Below, piece by piece: positions 1 to 13,400 of a stretch of 64,000 bases of DNA. The DNA is taken from the NCBI RefSeq assembly GCF_023065955.2, contig NW_026622997.1, positions 5,442,001 to 5,506,000 on the forward strand. Direction: 5' to 3'. The stretch is from Ursus arctos. Lineage: Eukaryota > Chordata > Mammalia > Carnivora > Ursidae. The position numbers and the translations under genes were made by a program. Under the pieces are notes generated by a model. The model was given only the letters and a program-made list of their open reading frames with translations, was not told the origin of the DNA and did not search any database. Each line of letters starts with the position of its first letter. Position 1 is the first letter of the stretch.

Positions 1-1290
1 CCCAAAATTTTCTAAATTTGATGAAAATTTCCAGAATTCATAAAATAGATCCAAGAAGTTTGGCAAATCCCAGGCAGGATAAATTTGAACTGTTCAAGAT
101 GATACAGTTCATTTAAAGTCAAGACTCAAGAGTAGTTTCTAATTGATTTAAGCCTGTTAGCATGTCAACTGATGGTAGTAAATTACTTAAGGAGTGGGGT
201 GGAGGGTTTTTTGACCTGACATATTATCCTACTAATTCAAAGAAGGAAGTATTGTTTAAAAACTCAGGTGGGCTGCACTCCAGAGTCAGATCCTGGAGGC
301 CATATTTGCTTAGAGGGCTACAATACACCACAGTATACAGAACCAAGTAATTCTGTTCTTATACTATTTATATTAGTTTGATGGGCTTGGTAGGAAATAG
401 GAATAGGACAAGAAGGAACACTGAGCCCTCCATTTGGTACAAATGAATCATCTACTTTTAAGGTGTTCTTATGATGGACATTCATTCATATTTATTAATG
501 AAATCTTAGAAAAAGCCCTACTCCAATACTTGCAATAACATAAAATACTTTAAAATAAATTTTAGAAGTATTTAATATAAAGTAAGATATTTCTATTACC
601 CTATTTGGATTTCTTTCTTTCTCTCTTTCTCTCTCTCTCTTTCTTTTTTAAAGATTTTATTTTTAAGTGATCTCTACACCCAATATGGGGCTTGAACTCA
701 CAACCCCAAGATCAAGAGCTGAATGCTCTACCAACTGAGCCATCCATGCATCCCATACTATTTGGATTTCTTAGATCTGTTATTGAGGTTATAAACAACC
801 AGTGACTAATAGCATTTAATTGGTACCCAAATGCATTATAACCAATAATTTTGTATCTCACACAGGTAAATAAACAATAGGTAAATATCAACTTTAGAAA
901 GTTAAGAAATGTAACATAGTTATAATTCGAGATGCTTTATTCTCAGGAAAAATGATTAGCAATTAATATATTATTAACCCTTCTTTCCAAAGCAAATTTT
1001 AAAATGTATAAAAGAGGTGTTTCTTTGTACTGACTATAGAGATTATTTTGTTACAAATTTCTTCTTAAAGAAATTCTCACAAAATATTTTCTGTGGCATA
1101 TTTTTAAAAAGTCAATCATAGGAAAAATAAAACTAGACTTTATGTATGTTGAGTAAACATTCACCTATGAAGGTTGGTAATACTTCGCAGCAGTAACACA
1201 ACTAATTAGGAAAATTTCCAAGAGAAAATGTGTGAAATTGCACAAGTACAAATTCAAAAGACAAAGTGGGGGATGGAGAGAGATACTTAC
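1..1290 (-). other. EXOC2: EXOC2 intron (5' part of the intron after the last visible exon)
   Basis: AT-rich intron sequence. It contains one old Can-SINE (616-757); the remaining stretches 1-600 and 773-1290 hold nothing I can identify. No exon matching the continuation of EXOC2 is present. Confidence 0.9.
616..757 (-). mobile_element. Can-SINE (tRNA-derived), short old copy
   Basis: Minus-strand SINE: a tRNA-like head with ccaactgagccatccatgca near 731-750 and a pyrimidine-rich tail tract at the low end. A perfect 15-bp target duplication (ctatttggatttctt) flanks it at 601-615 and 758-772. Confidence 0.9.
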
Positions 1291-1416
1291 TGTCATCTCG
1301 ACCAGATTGAAAGCTGCTGCCCCTCTTCAGTGATGCCGTCTGACTAAGATGACCCAACACTAAGGGACGGGTATCATTATCCAGATCCAACATGGGACTG
1401 TGAAGGCCTGGAGCAC
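1291..1416 (-). CDS. EXOC2: EXOC2 exon (about residues 398-440), last coding exon in the window
   Basis: 126 bases: GT completing Gly, 41 codons, A of a Thr. Encodes [17 protein letters not shown], then [20 protein letters not shown] and GRDD. Human has NPG and PSV where this has APG and PLV, from memory. The Ser-rich [13 protein letters not shown] tract is a conserved low-complexity linker. Acceptor CCTCTCTTCTAG and donor GACA|GTAAGT are both strong. The following exon, which should begin TWRYKTPHRV, is not between 1 and 1290. Reading into the intron adds 28 codons before a stop at 1202. Confidence 0.97.
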
Positions 1417-4400
1417 CTAGAAGAGAGGTGACATTTCCATATATTCCATATATTCTTACTTAGTTGATTTAATGGGCTGCTTCTCTGAGTTATTTCTTCC
1501 TCAATTGTTCCATTCTTTTAAATAAAACATTTACCAAGCAAAATAAAAACTATTTTCTCTAAATAGCTTTTAAAAGTCATTCCCACTGTGACAGATTCAC
1601 AGGATTCAATCCATTACTCTGGCTTATTACAGAGATGTAACAAACTGTGAGAGAAACTTATGTATCAATTTAGAATGAATGTTCAGCAAAACTGGCAGGG
1701 GCAAGGGTGGGGGGAGGTCTACAAACCAAAAAACTGGGATGAGGAATCCTTTTTTGAAAAACAACTTGACATTTGGAAGTCAGAGTTCTGACTCTCTCTC
1801 AATGGAGCAGCCTTACAGCACAATCTGACTTTCCCTTAAAATTTAAATCCCCAAGGGGCGTCTGGGTGGTTCAGTTGGTTAGGTGTCTGCCTTCGGCTCA
1901 GGTCATGATCCCGGGGTCCTGGGATCGAGCCCATGTCAGGCTCCTTGCTCAGCGGGGAGTCTGCTTCTCCCTCTCCTCCCCACTCGTGCTCTCTTTTGTT
2001 ATTTCTGTCTCTCTCTCTCTCTCAAATAAAAAAATAAATAAGTAAGTAAAATTTAAATCCCCAAATCCTATAATTTCTTTGTTTGGGATGTGGGATTTGA
2101 TTCCCTCTTTCTATTCCTGATGCCAGCCGCCTAATTTGGATCCTTTTCACCTCACACTGTTAATATTCCAGAAGTCTAACATTTTAACTACTGTCTAGAA
2201 ATTCTCTTTATTGTCTGGATTAGATATCACTGAAACAGTGCTTTCTTGATTCTCAGAAGCCTTCCACAAAACCCTCAGAAATCCAGTCCAAATTATCCTA
2301 AGAAACAGGAAACATTTCTTTCTAAAATGGATTTCAAGAGTTACTTGTACTTCATGTTGCTGAGTCAGTAAGACGTTGGCTTTATGTTGTAAACTTTGCC
2401 TCGTCAGTCTCCAGGGGCGCCTCCCACTGCCACCCCGAGCTCTTTAGCTGAGCATCCAAACAGCTTCAAAACAAACTAAATTCAGCAGAGTATTTGCCAT
2501 GCATAGGACACTTACATATTCTCCCTAGGAAAATGTATCTTACATTTTTCTGCCTTATTTCCTATCCTCTCCACCTGAAAGGACTTCCCTATCCTTTCTC
2601 TCCACCCACTTAAACTCTCACCCTTAAAAATGCAACCAGAATTACAGTCATGAAGTCAGTCATTACTCCATGAAGTCACCTCTTACTCTTCCAACTCAAA
2701 GAGTTACCTATCTTCTCGGCCTTCTGACACCAGTGAAAAGTTGATTTGACATTCTGCCTTCCATTATTTACTAACAGTCAATCTTCTCCTATCTCCAAAT
2801 CAACATACTATCTTCTCAGGTTTAAGAGTTAAATATTGTATCTCTGTCCACAATTACTGGACCTTCTGCAAATAACTCCCTCAATATATACTGAGTGACT
2901 GATACTAAATTACTCAATAAGAACTCTATTCCTTCTTTTATAACTTAATAGAATAAAAGCATATAGATTTGTTTTCAGACACAAAAAATAAAACACATCC
3001 CTGCCACTGATAATATTAGTTATTCAATAACACCAAACAAGTATTTATTGGGTACCTCCTGTGGCCAGGAACTGTAGGCCCTGAATATAAGGTGATGAAT
3101 AATAGATAAGGCTCTGCTCCTAAGGTATTTACATTCTGGTAGTAGAGGCAGAAAATAAAGCAATAAATAAATAAATAAATAAAATACAGTAAAAATATGC
3201 TATTGAGAACCTGCTTTCGGGAGCTGCTCCTATCATGAGCCACTTAACATGATACAATATAAGGTATCTCACAAATTCTACTAAGGTAGGATTTGTAGAA
3301 ATAGAAATTAAATCATTTGGACAGATTTTTTAGTGGAACAGAATTTTACTGTAGACATATGATGTGCTACATGCTTCATTTACATGCATCTCTACTTGGG
3401 AAAACACCAAGATACGATTTGTGTAATTCCATATTTTAAAACAACGAACTATTTGTTAAAACAACAAAATAAATGATATGTGATACAGAGTATGAAAATA
3501 CAAACAATGAAGAAACAGTATTTTTATAATTGATTTTTTTCTATATTAAAGGCAAAGTTGTGTGTGGAAGCTTTTAATAACTTATGACATTTTCCTTTGC
3601 AGTTTATATAGCTGCCACTGCTATTAACTATAGAATTCAGGAAATTAATATCAAAATACCAATTTTCTGACATACTTTAAAAGGAAATATAAAGGAGCCC
3701 AAACTTAGCATCACAGTGTTTACATAAAAATTATAATGTATATAAAATTTTATATAAAAAGGTTCAAGAAAAGAATGCTTTAATTTAAAATGTTACATGT
3801 GGGGCGCTTGGAGGGCTCAGGGAGTAGAGCACCTGACTTTTGTTCTCAGGGTCGAGTTCAAGCCCCACACTGGGTGTGGCACCTACCATAAAAAGTTACA
3901 TGTTACACTTGAAGGTTTCAGAACTACACGTTTTTTAAATGATTTATTTATTTATTTGAGAGAGAGAGAGAGAGAGAATGAGTGGGGGGAGGGGCAAAGG
4001 GAGAAGAGAATCTACAAGCAGACTCCCCGCTGAGTGTCTGGAGCCCATGTAGGGCTTGATTTCACAACCCACGAGCCGAAACCAAGAGTTGGACAGTCAA
4101 CCAACTGAGCCACCCAGATGCCCCCAAAACTATACATTTTTATTAAGAAGGAAAGCACTTCCTGGTTTCCTAAAAATACATTATGTACCATTCCGACAAA
4201 AGATATAATGTAGTTTAAGTAAATCTTGAATTTTGAAACTGTTAAAGGATTGATTTATCTTCCCCTATAATAACAGAAACTGTACTAAGAATATGCTTTT
4301 CTTCTTTTAGAAACCATATCATCATTTTCTATAACATCAGGAAAAGAAAATTTAACAGGAACTAATTTCTTAATTGGTAGTGTTGAATTACCATCAAGTA

Positions 4401-7400
4401 TAGCACAGCACCAGGGAGTTAAAACAGCATATACACACCCTCAGGACTAACCAGAATCTGGAACACATCTGCAAGACGCATTTTTGCAGAGTGACCAGAA
4501 GATAGCGCTTCAGCACTGCACACGTGCATAAGCCCCGCAAATTCAATAGTGGACCTTAAACTCAGAAATGAGCTTCTCTAACACATCACCCTTTTTTTGT
4601 TTAAAAAAAAAAAAAAGGTCTTAAGATCAGTTATTTTATAGGGAATTAGGAAGATTATCCTTTGAAGAGAGAATTAAAGAAAACATTTGAAATCTCAGTT
4701 GTCAGAAACTATTTACTACCAAGAGTCAAAAAAAACCTTGAGGACTCATACCCTCCTTTTAAACTTAAATTATACGACGTGGCATTCTACCCTACAAAAT
4801 CATTACAAATATGAAGCGGTTTTGATAAGTAACCATTACTATGAAAAGAAAACACAAAAAGATGAGAAAAACTATTTCTGTTAACATCAAATCAACAAAA
4901 GGCTTTAAAATATCTTACAAGAAATCAGTGTATTTTCTCTTGATTGTTTTACCTCACAATATGATAGCAACATCTTCTGATGTATTTAAGAGACATATAT
5001 ACATTATATAAAACATACGGTTATTAAAGGAGAATAATTAGGAAGTTTCGTATTATCATGCTCTAACTTATCTGCAACTGAAATCAGGGTTACGTGGTGG
5101 TGTGTATTCCCTAACAACCTAAATTATCTGCCCCTTGATATCCATCTGAGGACGGTATTCAACTGTATACACAACTTCAGTTTTCTCATTACAATTTTAA
5201 AAAATTGGGGCTTGACACCATAAAATTTTTAAAGTCTCTTTTGGGTGTAAAATAGTGATTCTATGGTATGAAGTCTGAATCTGAAACTTTAAATCACCAC
5301 TGAGAACAAAATGGAAAATATGTTTATTTTGCTCACTATTCCTATAGTTTAGAACACTGATTAGTGGTGTTCTCTAAATGTATAAAAAGTCTGCCTCTAC
5401 ACAGAGAGGAAATGTGAAAATTAAGCCTTAAATAGAAATTATATAAAGAAAATAATAAAGACAACAAAAAAGTAACAGTGAAAACTTCATCAGAATTTCA
5501 AAATACTTGTTATGGACCTTACAGCTTGGCTATTTTAATGACACTAAGCAGGGTAACCAAGAAATACACTCAGTTGAATAAATGCTTATGAGATCAAAAT
5601 TATTTGGCTATAAACAGTCAAAGATATCTGGGGAATAATTACAGGGTAAAGACTACTCTGGAGAGAAAATTCCACATAGGAACACATCCCATAGCATGAG
5701 AACCATCACTAGAGTACTTCTAGTTCTAAAAATGCTACGTGGTGTTTGCAGGAAAAAAAATGATACAAACAAAATCCTAGAACTAAAAGGGTGTAGCCAT
5801 GTCTTCTAAATTCTACAAACTAGTGTTCGAGTTATGATTTTACCAATATATCACAAGAAAAGATACATAGCTTATCTATAGATCCCTGGAAGAAGCATCT
5901 TGGGGGGGAAAAAAACAAACCTTCAAACACTTAAAGTTTAAAAAAAATAATAATGACTAAGCTTCTTAATAACTGACAAATAAGAATCCATGTTCTGCTT
6001 CTCCAGCTAAACCTTCTGTAACATGCTACCAGCATTCTCAAAAGGAACTCCTCTTCTAATAATGAGGATGCAGGAGAAACTTAACGGATTGTAAACAAAC
6101 ATAAAATTAGAAAAAACATTTCTGGAACACTCTATAAACAGAACAGAAAATTTGTTTTAATTAAGAGAAAAAGAAAATTTATTTTCAAAAGTTCCTGAAG
6201 TTACCTTCTACAGAACATTAATAAAGCAACCCTAGTGACTTCACTAAAAGAATAAAAGCTGCAGTGTAGAAATAATCAAAAGTTTAAAATGTATTACTTT
6301 TCTAAAAGAAAATAAACTATCAATCTTTCACAATTTGCTCTTAACAAATTGAAACACTTGCTAATTTTTTCCAGCGTGAGGTTTCTACCACATAAAAAGT
6401 CTTCAGCTTTATGTTAACCTATGGATCTGAAGAGATCTTACCCAAAGCTCAAAAACTTAACGGTTTACATTAAAACACTGATTCCCACGAAAACAAAAAC
6501 AAAGCAAAACAAAAACTGATAATGAAGTTTAGACTTTATAGAAAATGCTTACTATACCCAGTACTCCGTAAGACTTCCAGGAAACCTTATCATGTATCAG
6601 TCAAATCCTTTCAACTCAAGCTGTGCAAGTTTTCCCTATTTTAAGTGCAAATAGTAGTCAATATTTGTTTAACAGACTCTACAACAAAAAGGGCAGAAGA
6701 GATCTTTCTTAAGGGAAGCCTGCAGATGTGGGACCAGGTGAATAAGTTTACTATATTTTCTCATCCTTCGTGCCTCCTGCAGCAAGTTTTCTCACAGTCT
6801 ACAATAGTGTGGAGAACACTGATCTGTAGCCTCCGGCCTCTCAGAAGGGCGGCCCACTTCCTTACCGCCCCTAAACACCTTTGAACACATTTTCCTGCGC
6901 ACAGCGGGCCCTTGTCCTGCGCTGCAGCCCGACCACCCACTGTTGCTTGTTGACCAAACACACGGGGCCAGGAGTCTCCACAGACACAGGCAGGATGGGA
7001 TTCCTTTCAAGCACACCACACGGAAGAATTTCAATGCCAAAGCTGGGGGGTGGGGGCGGACGTATCAAGACAGAATTACAAATTCCTCACAAATTAGACC
7101 TGTGTCAACAGATAAAAATGTTCTTTTTGATCTTATTCTTCTCTATTTAAAGTTCCTACAGGGGCATTTCCTCAATTTAAAGAGGATTATTTAATCTAAA
7201 TTAAACGAAGGGAGACATATTTAACATACTCCTGTTAACCTCACTTCACTTTTTAGGGTGTCAGAACTGTCCTAAGCAGGTTCCAGGCAGAAATTCTGGT
7301 GTATTTTAACATCATTCAAAACAGTAGGTAAAAGAGGAAATATATTTTAAAAGCAAACGACAGGTGTGAACTACAGAGAAGTATTTATTAGCTAACATTA

Positions 7401-10400
7401 GCTATATAAGCAAGAACCAGACATTTGTAATAAGCTGGATAGGTGAACACCAAAATAAAATTATTTATGCTTTTATTAAAGTACTAAATATTTTTGTAAT
7501 TATATAGATATCTAAGTAGAGAAAACATGCTTAGAGTATGTAAGCAATAGAATTACTACAAAATGATAGAATACAAAATAAAAATATTTGTAATGAATAT
7601 TTTAAAATTACCAGTTAATGCTAGCATTCGATGGTGCATGACATGCATTGTCAAAAATTTTTTCTCTCTTAAGGAGAAGGGACATGAATTAGACATGAAA
7701 TGGCTCCCAGCTGTAAGAAGTCTTCTTCCAGATGTACAGTAAGCCAAGACAGTAGAAAAGAACCAGCTGCTAGGATAAAAAAAATTGGAAAAAAAAGCCT
7801 TGTTGGCCTGTCTGATTTAACAAAGATAGATCATTCATTCATTGAAAGGTAAATTGAATCTAGTATAAAAGAGAAGAAACAAGAACTTAATCAACTCTCT
7901 CCTATGATGTTTAACGGCTGTTATTTTACTATACAGATCTACAAATGAATGCTATGTTATTGTAAGTCCGAGGTCACTGACTTTAAAACACTACTTAAAT
8001 TACTAGTATTAATTACTAGTCATAATTTTAATATGGTAGCTAAAATAGTCTTTTCAAATTAGATTAAAAAACAAATCTATAATCATATAAAAGCCTGTTG
8101 ATCTGCATTCAGGTAATTAACACTGCTTATATAAACCTATACTATTTACAAACAGTGATGATTTCTAATGGTACACATTGTAAAACTAATTCATGGCATT
8201 CTGAACATCACCTGAGTTTTTTCTCTTTCTGAAAAAAGGACAAAGGGTAAAGGAAAATCAGACCACCACTTTGCTGAAGAGATGTTTTTTATAGTAGTCA
8301 TAAGCTGGTACTTCTCTCTCTTGAATCTGCTTTCTTCTATACATTCCTTACAGCTTATAAATCTCGAAGCAAGTGAATAAAATCACATTAGAAGCATTTT
8401 ATCTTCTCAAGCCAATTAAAAAAATACTCTAGTCACAACAAAAAACAAGGGTGCAGATAAAGCTGGGCTGTGTAATCTACATCGGAAGGGACTTAGGAAG
8501 AGCAGGTGGAAATCAAAGTAATATCTCCTACCCGTAGTTGCTGCAGTTGTGCTATTCCTTTTTTTCTTTTTAAATAAACTTCTGTTATTCTGGATTCATA
8601 CTGTTATGATCAACATTCAGGACAGAAACTATTTTTTAAATCTCCAGAAAATAAATTTCATAAAAGAACTATCCTCAACCTCATTGTAACAACTTCAAAA
8701 TAAAAATTATAATTTTATTAAAATATTTAATATAATTATAATAACACATTTTTACTGTCTTTTTAACCATGGAAATATTTTTGTAGTTCCATGAAAAATT
8801 TGATGAATCTGCAGCCCATGTCCTTCCTACAGAGGCTGCAATTTAATCTAGAGTATAGGAAGTTTACTTAATCCTATATTATGAAAATACCAGAATTATA
8901 TTTATTAACTCCACTAACTGAAAGTACACACACACAAATCATGTACACAAAGATCATACCTGTATTTTTTAAATATCAAGAAAAAATAGTTTAGTTATAT
9001 TGTGTACATTGAGAAATATGAATATAAATTATAAAATATATTTCATGCATGTATTTTATAAGCATGAGTTGGAAATACAGCCTCTTATATCTTAAGATCA
9101 TATAAACAAATATTTTTATTTCAGCATGTAATTAATAATCTGCTCAGTGTGTGAAAAAATTAAGAGTAGATATTTAGTATGGTGCCTCTATTCTTAATAT
9201 TTTTTCTTCCATAATTGGTCCACACTGTGATGATTCAGAATAAACCTTTCCGGTGTGACATATATATAAGTTTTCCAAAGAGAACCTGAGCCATAAATAA
9301 AAGTATTTTCTTCTGTTGTGTGACTTTTTTAAAGAATCTATTGGTTGCTTAAGCTATCGCTCCTATTCTAAATGTCTCCTATCATGCCCCTATTCCAATA
9401 TGTCCATTTGGGAAGTCCTACTTAAGTACATATCTGAAAGAAGGGAATAATTACTCTATGAGCAGGCTGCTGCCTTTTCCCTTGAGTTATTAGATATAGC
9501 CAGTATATATTTTAAGAGTTAAACTCATTTTCAGAGCACCAACGAAAAACACCTTTGAAGGCTACCTTTAAAAATCCTGTTTGAGAATTATCAGTAGGGG
9601 GCTAACCAAAGGCTTTTCCTGACAGGAAACCTGAAAACTTAGTCTAATTTTGGACCGGTTTCATAGGAATTTTAAGAGACAAATGACACTTCTTATAAGG
9701 TGGTAAAAGTTTTCTGTGTGTAACAATTCAGGACATAGGGCTGCTGTGACTATAGGGGAACAGCAGCGAAGTGGTTAACAAGTCAGGCTGGAAAAAAAAA
9801 TCAAAGCCTTCTTTTAGTATTTAAGCTAGGATGTGTTTTTTGAATGTTCATCTTTATTCCTGTTTTTCCCCCCCATTTTTGTCTCCCCTTAGAAAAACCA
9901 AAAGATCACATTTGGGCTATAGAGGTTGGTCACTGAAGAGTAGTGAGGAATATTTGGGGATAAATGTCAAAGCCTGTTTAAGGTACAATGGTGATCTCTT
10001 GTTCTGTGCCCCAGTGTTTATAATCCAGAAGGCACCATTCTACTAGGTCCAGTATATGTTATTACTATAAAAATTGGAATCCAGAAAAAGATCTAATGCA
10101 GTGTTCATAAGAATATCAACCTTATGACCTAGCTCTGCTAACAAATGCTTTATATACAAAAGAATCTTTCTTGGAAAAAGATGGCTTTTTTAACGTAGGA
10201 TTGCTGTCTCTGAAAATCTATCACCATCTTTGCTTATGAAATTTTCTCTGAAGACCACAAGACTAAATACAATTAACATTTTTTCCCTCAAACAACTGTG
10301 TTAAGGCTTTAAGACTTTAAAAAAACATTTATATGTTAATTAGATTTCTTAAATTCATGCATAAAGACCAACCAACTTTACTTAAGAAGACATCAAGAAA

Positions 10401-13400
10401 CCTTTTCGTGTCTGAAATATTTACAGTCTATCTATTTAAAACTGTATTTTATTTCACAGGACTGTCTCAGTTCTTAACCATTGTTCTGCTGCTTGGGGTT
10501 TACTTAAACAATTACAACCAGTGGGTTTTTTTTTAATAATTTTTATTTTGTTATATTAGTCACCATACAACCAGCTTTAAAGTCCAAGTGCAGATATTCT
10601 AATAGAGGAACAACAATTCATTCTTTAGACTGAGAATGCAACAAGGTTTCATTTTGAAAATAGGTTCCTGGGGAGGCCTGGGTGGCTCAGTTGGTTAACC
10701 ATCTGCCTTTAGCTAAGGTCACGATCCCAGGACCCTGGGATGGAGTCCTGTCCTGCATCGGGCTCCGTGCTCAGCCGGGAGCCTGCTTCTCCCTCTCCCT
10801 CTGCTGCTCCCCCTGCTTATGCTCCCTCTCTCTCTCTCTCTCTCTCTCTGACAAATAAATAAATATATTTTTTTAAAAAGCTTAAAAAAAAATAGGATCC
10901 TGAGACTACCTGAATAAAAACAATGAAACTTCATAATGAAGTGCCAGATGAAATATAGGCACTGTCCTCATCATGTTCATCAAGTTCAGAAATTCTGTTT
11001 CATGAAATATTTGCTCCTACAATAGAACACAGAGAATCCGCTATCCCACCTCACTGGTCCAGAAGGAGTACAGTCTGGTGGAATGGGGAGAAATCTGAAC
11101 CACTCATTACTTCTGCCCCTATGTAGGTCAAGAGGAAGCTGAGTTATCACTCTCTGAGATACCTTCTTCACATGCACAATAGATCTAAAGTTATCAATTG
11201 AACTAGACAATATCCCAGGTTTTTTTTCATTTCTAAAACGACATAACTATAAGAAGATATCTAATAAAAATCCAAATGATATTTAGGAGACCTGCCCCAT
11301 ATTACTTTACACTTATAGTATGTATAGACACTCAAATATCCACTGAGAGTCCATCATGAACCACCGGCTTATTCCCAGCAAACTTCTAATTAAGACAAAT
11401 ATTCTATATAAATACATCCACACATCCACATATCTATACTATATATGATTATGTTACCTGTGTAAAAGTAGCAAGTGTACATTAAAGAGCTAACATGTGT
11501 CCAATGACCTATATACATACATTAATGAAAACAACCAGAAGAGTAACTACTGGCCACACTGGGCCATATTTTACTAGTGGCTAATTTTTCCATTCTAGGA
11601 AACACATGTTCAGTTCAGTCTATATTTGTGCCACATTTCATGTCATTTGCCTTTGCACTGAGTATAAGGTAAAAAGCGACGGTATCAATGTACTTAGAAA
11701 GATTCTTAGATATGAAAAACAGTTTCTGAATTTTGAAAACTAACGGAATATCTAATATTAAGAAATTAATAGTAACTTTTACGTAATGATAATGATGTTT
11801 TGGTTACAGTCTTTAAAAAGCATTTTTATCTCCGAAAATAACATACTGAAATAATTATGAATGAAATAATGTGACCTGCTTCAAAAATAATGCAGGGTGA
11901 GGGAAGGTAAGACGCAGGTAAGGGTACAGATAAAGCAAGATGAGCTATAAATTGATAACTGCTGAAACTACGTCAGGTGCATGGGAGGTTATCTTATCAT
12001 ATTTATTTGGAATTCTCCAAAATAAAAATCACAAAAACTCACCCTGATATGAGCTCAAAGAACATACCAATTTTCTAATTAAAAGGCTATGCTAGGATTA
12101 CCTATGCTGTTTATATTAGTACTATTTGCTGACAATAAAAAAGAGCATGTTCTTCTGAATGTTAAAGAAAAATTAAAATATAACCTATGATTATGTAACT
12201 AATATATTCAGGAAATTTACATTGTACTGTTTATGAAATCTGTGGAGTAAATTCAAAGAGCTATAAATTGTTATGTTTTTACTTCCTAATCAAAAAGACC
12301 AACTTATGAAGAAAACTTTAAGTAAAGCTCATCACTAACAAATGTACATTTTTTTCATTATTACATAAGTAATGAGCAAGTTCTGCAACAAACATGGTCA
12401 GTGAATTAAAAAGACAGGGCTCCAGTTACACATAAGCTTTCATCACATTTTTCCAGACACTCATTTTAAACAGTTCTGGATGAATACATGTAGCAGTACA
12501 CAACATCAAGATGGCAGGGAAGGAATCCATCAGGTAAAAGCATGTGTCCATTTATCTTCAAGAAAGATTCAGACCTTTGGCAATGGAATATTGGTTATCA
12601 GATATTTCAGGTATGGATGTGACAATAAGATATATGAAATTTCATGGTACTTTTCCCATTTCAAATAGTCTATATGTTGTCTTCATAAATTACATGCATC
12701 CCAAAAATTCAAATATTTTCATAACCAAATTCTTAGCATAAGTAGGAAGATACTTTGTTAGACCACGTATCCTCTTTGTATCTGGAGAGTATCATTACTG
12801 TACTTATTAACCTACTTAGTGAAGTGGGGAATAGGGTGACATTACTGAGCACCTTCTAGGAATCCGGGCTACTCCACGCCTCTTTATCTGGATAACTGAT
12901 ATTTATCATTTAGGTTCAATGGAAATATCGCCTCCTCTAGAAAACTTCCTTGGACCTCCCTCTAAACAGACTGGAGTAGAATTCTATAGGCTCTACTTCA
13001 TGATACTTTTCATAATTATACCTATGTGACTCTTAAAAATAATGTTTCTCCCATTAGACCACAAGCTCCAAGAGGTCGAAGACCACGTCTGTCCTGCTCG
13101 CCACTGTACTTGCAGTTCCTAGCACAGCAGGTAGTGCATGGATTATGAACCCAGACTGTTCCTAAATCGCCTGAGAGTTTTAACAAACACTGATGCTTGG
13201 ACTTAGAGATTCTGAAATAATCAGTAGGAATGAAGTGGAGGCCAGAAATTGACAGTCTTTAAAAACACCCAGGGGATTCTGATGGGCAGTTAAAGTTGGG
13301 AGTCCTGGCTAATAACGTACACTCAAAAAAACAAGTATGTAAAGCCCCCTAAATATCCCTAAAGACTACAGACTATGTATGTCATTTGAGTTCATTTTCA

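Noticed and set aside
1202..1393. Open frame continuing the EXOC2 exon into the intron, as a possible short isoform
   Set aside because: The donor GACA|GTAAGT is strong and there is no convincing polyadenylation signal close after the stop. It would need transcript evidence.
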